Positions 32,435 to 35,765 of a DNA stretch of 35,765 nucleotides are shown here, piece by piece (the first letter of the stretch is position 1; each line of letters begins with the position of its first letter). A model generated the notes under the pieces. That model was not told the DNA's origin. It saw only the letters and a program-made list of their open reading frames with translations, and ran no database searches. The DNA is from an uncultured Marinoscillum sp. (GTDB lineage: Bacteria; Bacteroidota; Bacteroidia; Cytophagales; MED-G16). The position numbers and the translations under genes were made by a program. Location: the NCBI GenBank assembly GCA_902529805.1, contig CABZXU010000016.1, positions 1 to 35,765 on the forward strand, given 5' to 3'.

Positions 32435-33913
32435 ATGACTAATCTAGACGCAATATTTATTAACGGTCCATTTTTAGAAGGTTTCTCTAGAGAATCTAGG
32501 AGCCCTGCTGTAACTAAAAGTGGAACTTTATATTATCCTGCTTGGTTAGCATATGCTTGTGGGTATTTAGAGGAAAGAGGACATAAATGTAAATTAATTG
32601 ATTCAATTGCTGATAAGATTTCTTTTAAAGAAACAATTAAATCAATTGTTTCTTATCATCCAAAAATTGTTGTTATTGGCACAAGTACTCCTAGTATTGA
32701 TGCGGATCTTAAATTAGCAAAAGAAATAAAAAAGCATTTAAAAAACGATACATTAACAATACTAGTTGGAACACATGCTTCTGCATGTGCTGAATCAATA
32801 ATTAAAGACTTTGATTTTGTGAATTTAGTTGCTAGAAGAGAGTATGACATTACTATTTTAGAAATATTAGAATATATTAATTCTGGTGAAAATTGGAATT
32901 CAATTAGAGGTATTACTTATAAAAATGATTCTAAAAAAGTAATTTCAAATCCTGATCAACCATATATTCATAACCTTGATACTATACCATTTGCTAGTAA
33001 AGTATATAAAAAACATTTAAATATTAAAAACTATTATTATGGTCATGTAAGGTACCCTATGATATCTATTTTTACAAGCAGAGGTTGTAATGCAAGATGT
33101 AATTTTTGCCTATATCCTCAAACAATGTTTGGGAATTTTAGATCTAGAACTCCAAAAAATATTGCTGAAGAGTTTCTATGGATAAAAAATAATCTTCCGA
33201 TGGTTAAGGAAGTATTAATAGATGATGATACTTTTACTATGAATAAAGCTCATGCTCAAGCAACTTCAAAAGAGTTAATTAAAATAAAAAATAAAATTAA
33301 ATGGACTTGTGAAGCTAGAGCTGAATTAGATTATGAAACTCTTAAACTAATGAAAAAAGCAGGTTGTAGATTGATAGTTACTGGATTTGAATCTGTTGAT
33401 CAGGATGTTTTAAATAGAATTAATAAAGGTGTTAAAATGGATAAGGTAGATAATTATACTAATGATGCAAAAAAAGCAGGGATAAAAATTCATGCTTGTT
33501 TTATGGCTGGTAATCCAGGTGATACGATTGAAACCTTAAATAATTCTTTAAATTGGGCTATCAATAAGGATTTTGATACAGTTCAATTTTTTCCTTTACA
33601 GGTTTATCCCGGAACAAAAGCCTATGAATGGGCTATACAAACTGGTTATATTAGAGAACAAGATTATCGTAACTGGGTTACACCATCTGGTATGCATAAT
33701 ATGACTATAAACAAAAATGATAAAGGATTAACTTATCAAGAATGTTTAGATTTTTGTGATGAAGCAAGACGCAAATTTTATCTTAGGCCTTCATATATTT
33801 TTAAAAAAATTATTACTGGATTATTTCAACCATACGAGTTAAGAAAAAATATAATTGGATTTTTAAATATTAGAAAATACTTATTTAAAAATGTTTCTAA
33901 AGAACTTAAATAA
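32435..33913 (+). CDS. B12-binding-domain radical SAM protein
   Basis: This 492-residue protein has an N-terminal cobalamin-binding-like domain (about residues 1-150: LYYPAWLAYACGYLEERGHK, IVVIGTSTPSIDAD, ILVGTHAS). The radical SAM TIM barrel has cluster motif C218-x3-C222-x2-C225 (SRGCNARCNFCLYP), IDDDTFTMN, WTCEARAELD, GFESVDQDVLNRINKG and MAGNPGDT. It is a class B-type architecture as in BchE/HpnJ-like enzymes, used for methylation at unreactive carbons or for ring chemistry. In a polysaccharide locus a C-methylation or similar unusual modification of a sugar or lipid carrier is plausible. The substrate is unknown. The adjacent reductase may provide electrons. Confidence 0.87.
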   Translation: MTNLDAIFINGPFLEGFSRESRSPAVTKSGTLYYPAWLAYACGYLEERGHKCKLIDSIADKISFKETIKSIVSYHPKIVVIGTSTPSIDADLKLAKEIKKHLKNDTLTILVGTHASACAESIIKDFDFVNLVARREYDITILEILEYINSGENWNSIRGITYKNDSKKVISNPDQPYIHNLDTIPFASKVYKKHLNIKNYYYGHVRYPMISIFTSRGCNARCNFCLYPQTMFGNFRSRTPKNIAEEFLWIKNNLPMVKEVLIDDDTFTMNKAHAQATSKELIKIKNKIKWTCEARAELDYETLKLMKKAGCRLIVTGFESVDQDVLNRINKGVKMDKVDNYTNDAKKAGIKIHACFMAGNPGDTIETLNNSLNWAINKDFDTVQFFPLQVYPGTKAYEWAIQTGYIREQDYRNWVTPSGMHNMTINKNDKGLTYQECLDFCDEARRKFYLRPSYIFKKIITGLFQPYELRKNIIGFLNIRKYLFKNVSKELK

Positions 33914-33931
33914 GCATCAAAAGTATAATTG

Positions 33932-34612
33932 ATGGCTCAAATTGTCACAAAACCAAAATATATATCAAATATTTATAATTGTAAGGTTATTGATATTACC
34001 CATCTTACTGATACTACTTTTCAAATAACTTTTGAGCGTCCAGATTTTAAATTTACCTCTGGTCAACATATTATTATATCTCTGGATGGTGATCTTCATG
34101 ATAGAGAATATTCAATTTGTAGCTCAGAGGAAGATTTAAATATGAAAATTTTAGTTAAAGAAGTTAATGGTGGATATTTTACTCCTTTACTTAAATTAGT
34201 TAAAAAAGGAGATTATTTAAAAATTAGAGGGCCACATGGAAGATTCTGTATTGATTATGAAAATTCACTTAATAAAGAAATTATTTTAATAGCAACTGGA
34301 ACAGGTATAGCTCCTTTTAGAAGTATGTTTTTTTCCTATCCAAAATTGAATTTTAAAATTATTCATGGTATAAGATATAATAATGAATCCTATTACAGGG
34401 GTGAATTTAAATCTAAATATTTATCATGTACTTCAAGAGAAGGTGGAGGTGATTTTAAAGGTAGAGTAACAGATTATATTAAATCAATAAAATTTCCAGA
34501 TAATTCAATTTTTTATTTATGTGGTAATTTTGATATGATTTATGAAGTAAATAATTTGTTAACTTCAAAAGGTCACAATATTAATTCAATTTTCACAGAA
34601 GCATATTTTTAG
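33932..34612 (+). CDS. FNR-type FAD/NAD(P)H oxidoreductase
   Basis: This 226-residue protein starts at ATG 33932; an in-frame TTG lies 3 bases upstream. It is a ferredoxin-NADP reductase fold without a [2Fe-2S] domain. The FAD motif is R58-E-Y-S61 (DREYSICSSEED), RGPHGRF binds the cofactor, GTGIAPFRSMF is the NADP-side glycine loop, and FYLCGNFDMI is the C-terminal signature. It is 18 bases after the radical SAM gene. It may shuttle electrons to the radical SAM enzyme through a ferredoxin or flavodoxin made elsewhere. Confidence 0.85.
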   Translation: MAQIVTKPKYISNIYNCKVIDITHLTDTTFQITFERPDFKFTSGQHIIISLDGDLHDREYSICSSEEDLNMKILVKEVNGGYFTPLLKLVKKGDYLKIRGPHGRFCIDYENSLNKEIILIATGTGIAPFRSMFFSYPKLNFKIIHGIRYNNESYYRGEFKSKYLSCTSREGGGDFKGRVTDYIKSIKFPDNSIFYLCGNFDMIYEVNNLLTSKGHNINSIFTEAYF

Positions 34613-34615
34613 TTT

Positions 34616-35755
34616 ATGTTATATATTTTTTGGATACTCTTTTTTTTGATAGTATATACATATTTTATTTATCCTTTAATTTTAAGAGTAATTATTATTT
34701 TCTTAAGTGATAAAAAGACTAATAATATAGATATTAATTTTACTATCGATTTTGTTATTCTAGCATATAATGAGGAAAAAGTTATTGAATCAAAAATTTT
34801 AAATTCCATTGAAGCAACAAAAAATATAAAAAATTCGAAAATAATAATAGTTTCTGATGGGTCAACAGACAGAACTAATAAAATAGTAAAAAAGTATTTA
34901 AAAAATTCAAAAATTAAATTATATGAATTTAAAAGATTGGGTAAATCTCAAGCAATTAATAAAATTATTCCAAAATTAAATTCTGAAATTGTTGTATTTT
35001 CAGATGCTAATATAGAATATACTAATTTCACTATTTCAAATTTAATCAAACCTTTTATTAATGAAAAAGTTGGTTGTACCTGTGGAAAGCTAGTATTTAG
35101 AAATCCAGGAAATATTATTAGTGGCAAAGGAGAATCGATGTATTGGAAATATGAAAATACTTTGAAAAAACTAGAAAGTAGGATTGGCTATGTTTCTGGT
35201 GCTACAGGAGCTGTTTATGCTATAAGAAGAAATTTGTTTAAACAGTTGCCAAATAATTGTATAAATGATGATTTTACTATTTCTATGAAAATTATAGAAA
35301 AAGGTTTCAAATGTATTTATACTGAAAATGCCATTGTGTATGAAAATGTTGCTCCTTCTGTTAAATCAGAATTTAAAAGACATATTAGAGATGCAACTGG
35401 TCATTATATATCAATTATTCATTTGTATAAATTAATTAATCCATTTTTAGGTTTAAGATCATTTATATTCTGGTCACATAGATTGTTACGTTGGTCTGTA
35501 CCTTTTTTTATGATTTTTATATTTATTTCAAATATTTTTTTGTTGAATTTAGATTTTTATTTCTCAATTTTTTTGACACAAATTTCTTTCTATTTTTTAG
35601 CTTTAGTAGGTTTAATTTTTCATAATAAAAAGAAATTATCTTTTGTTTTTTATGTTCCTTTTTATTTTACTAATCTTAACTTTTCATTATTAGTCGGATT
35701 TTTTAATTCTTTATTTTATAAGCAAAGTGGAATGTGGAATAGTACTCAAAGGTGA
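34616..35755 (+). CDS. Membrane-anchored family 2 glycosyltransferase
   Basis: This 379-residue protein has an N-terminal membrane helix (residues 1-30), a GT2 catalytic domain and about three C-terminal membrane helices (from about 290). Motifs are FVILAYNEEKVIESK, VSDGSTDRTN (D81), a D130-A-N132 motif replacing DxD, GYVSGATGAVYAIRR, D218-D219 (NDDFTIS) and RHIRD (R255, R258) in place of QxxRW. The plan is like processive cellulose/hyaluronan-synthase-related enzymes, but the missing QxxRW makes processive synthesis uncertain. It is complete, with the stop 10 bases before the window end; the locus probably continues. Confidence 0.85.
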   Translation: MLYIFWILFFLIVYTYFIYPLILRVIIIFLSDKKTNNIDINFTIDFVILAYNEEKVIESKILNSIEATKNIKNSKIIIVSDGSTDRTNKIVKKYLKNSKIKLYEFKRLGKSQAINKIIPKLNSEIVVFSDANIEYTNFTISNLIKPFINEKVGCTCGKLVFRNPGNIISGKGESMYWKYENTLKKLESRIGYVSGATGAVYAIRRNLFKQLPNNCINDDFTISMKIIEKGFKCIYTENAIVYENVAPSVKSEFKRHIRDATGHYISIIHLYKLINPFLGLRSFIFWSHRLLRWSVPFFMIFIFISNIFLLNLDFYFSIFLTQISFYFLALVGLIFHNKKKLSFVFYVPFYFTNLNFSLLVGFFNSLFYKQSGMWNSTQR

Positions 35756-35765
35756 TTTATTTAAA

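Noticed and set aside
1-35765. CRISPR array, insertion sequence or prophage genes
   Set aside because: No spaced direct-repeat array, transposase or phage gene was seen; the only tandem repeat is the coding tail of rpsA.

Overview
The window is a strongly A+T-rich bacterial surface-polysaccharide locus. Bacteroidota is the most likely source. The evidence is a small winged-helix gene overlapping an UpxY-type (NusG-like) antiterminator gene, which is a typical head of Bacteroidota capsule/O-antigen loci; scarcity of Shine-Dalgarno sequences before most starts; frequent TTG starts; and a ribosomal protein S1 gene with a Lys/Glu-rich tail. This is inference from gene content, not a database match.

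Layout. (1) 1-1640: the 3' part of rpsA, a terminator-like hairpin and a tRNA-Cys(GCA). (2) 1700-2960: the winged-helix gene, the antiterminator gene and a 306-bp leader holding a small hairpin and a decayed metH-like fragment. (3) 2961-10548: a compact nonulosonic-acid module with pseB, an RmlD-like/PseC fusion, a GNAT, an aldo/keto reductase, a divergent NeuB-family synthase, a SpsF-like cytidylyltransferase and a glutamate-semialdehyde-aminomutase-like aminotransferase. (4) 10592-19890: a looser block with a methyltransferase, a second GNAT, a metallophosphoesterase, an ATP-grasp enzyme, a canonical pseI, a Wzx-type flippase, a PFTS-motif protein, a hexapeptide acyltransferase and a second methyltransferase. 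It ends at a strong hairpin. (5) 20047-27225: nine tightly packed genes (two SDRs, a KdsB-like cytidylyltransferase, Gfo/Idh, an HpaI-type aldolase, a HAD phosphatase, a D-2-hydroxyacid dehydrogenase, a GmhA-like SIS isomerase, a transaldolase). I read this as a possible uncharacterised route to a CMP-activated ulosonic acid built by a pyruvate aldolase instead of a PEP-dependent synthase. (6) 27338-35755: assembly and modification genes. These are a GT-B-like protein with an apparent in-frame stop, a Wzy-like polymerase, GT2, GT4, a B12-binding radical SAM enzyme, a stand-alone FNR-type reductase and a membrane GT2.

Working together: modules 3 and 4 would make pseudaminic-acid-like CMP-sugars and decorate them (acetyl, methyl, perhaps aminoacyl groups). 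Module 5 would make a second, unusual acidic sugar. The glycosyltransferases would assemble the repeat unit, Wzx would flip it and Wzy would polymerise it. No initiating sugar-phosphate transferase, chain-length regulator or PseG is visible, so the locus probably continues past the right edge. Junctions between modules carry gene remnants and hairpins, which suggests a mosaic assembled by recombination.
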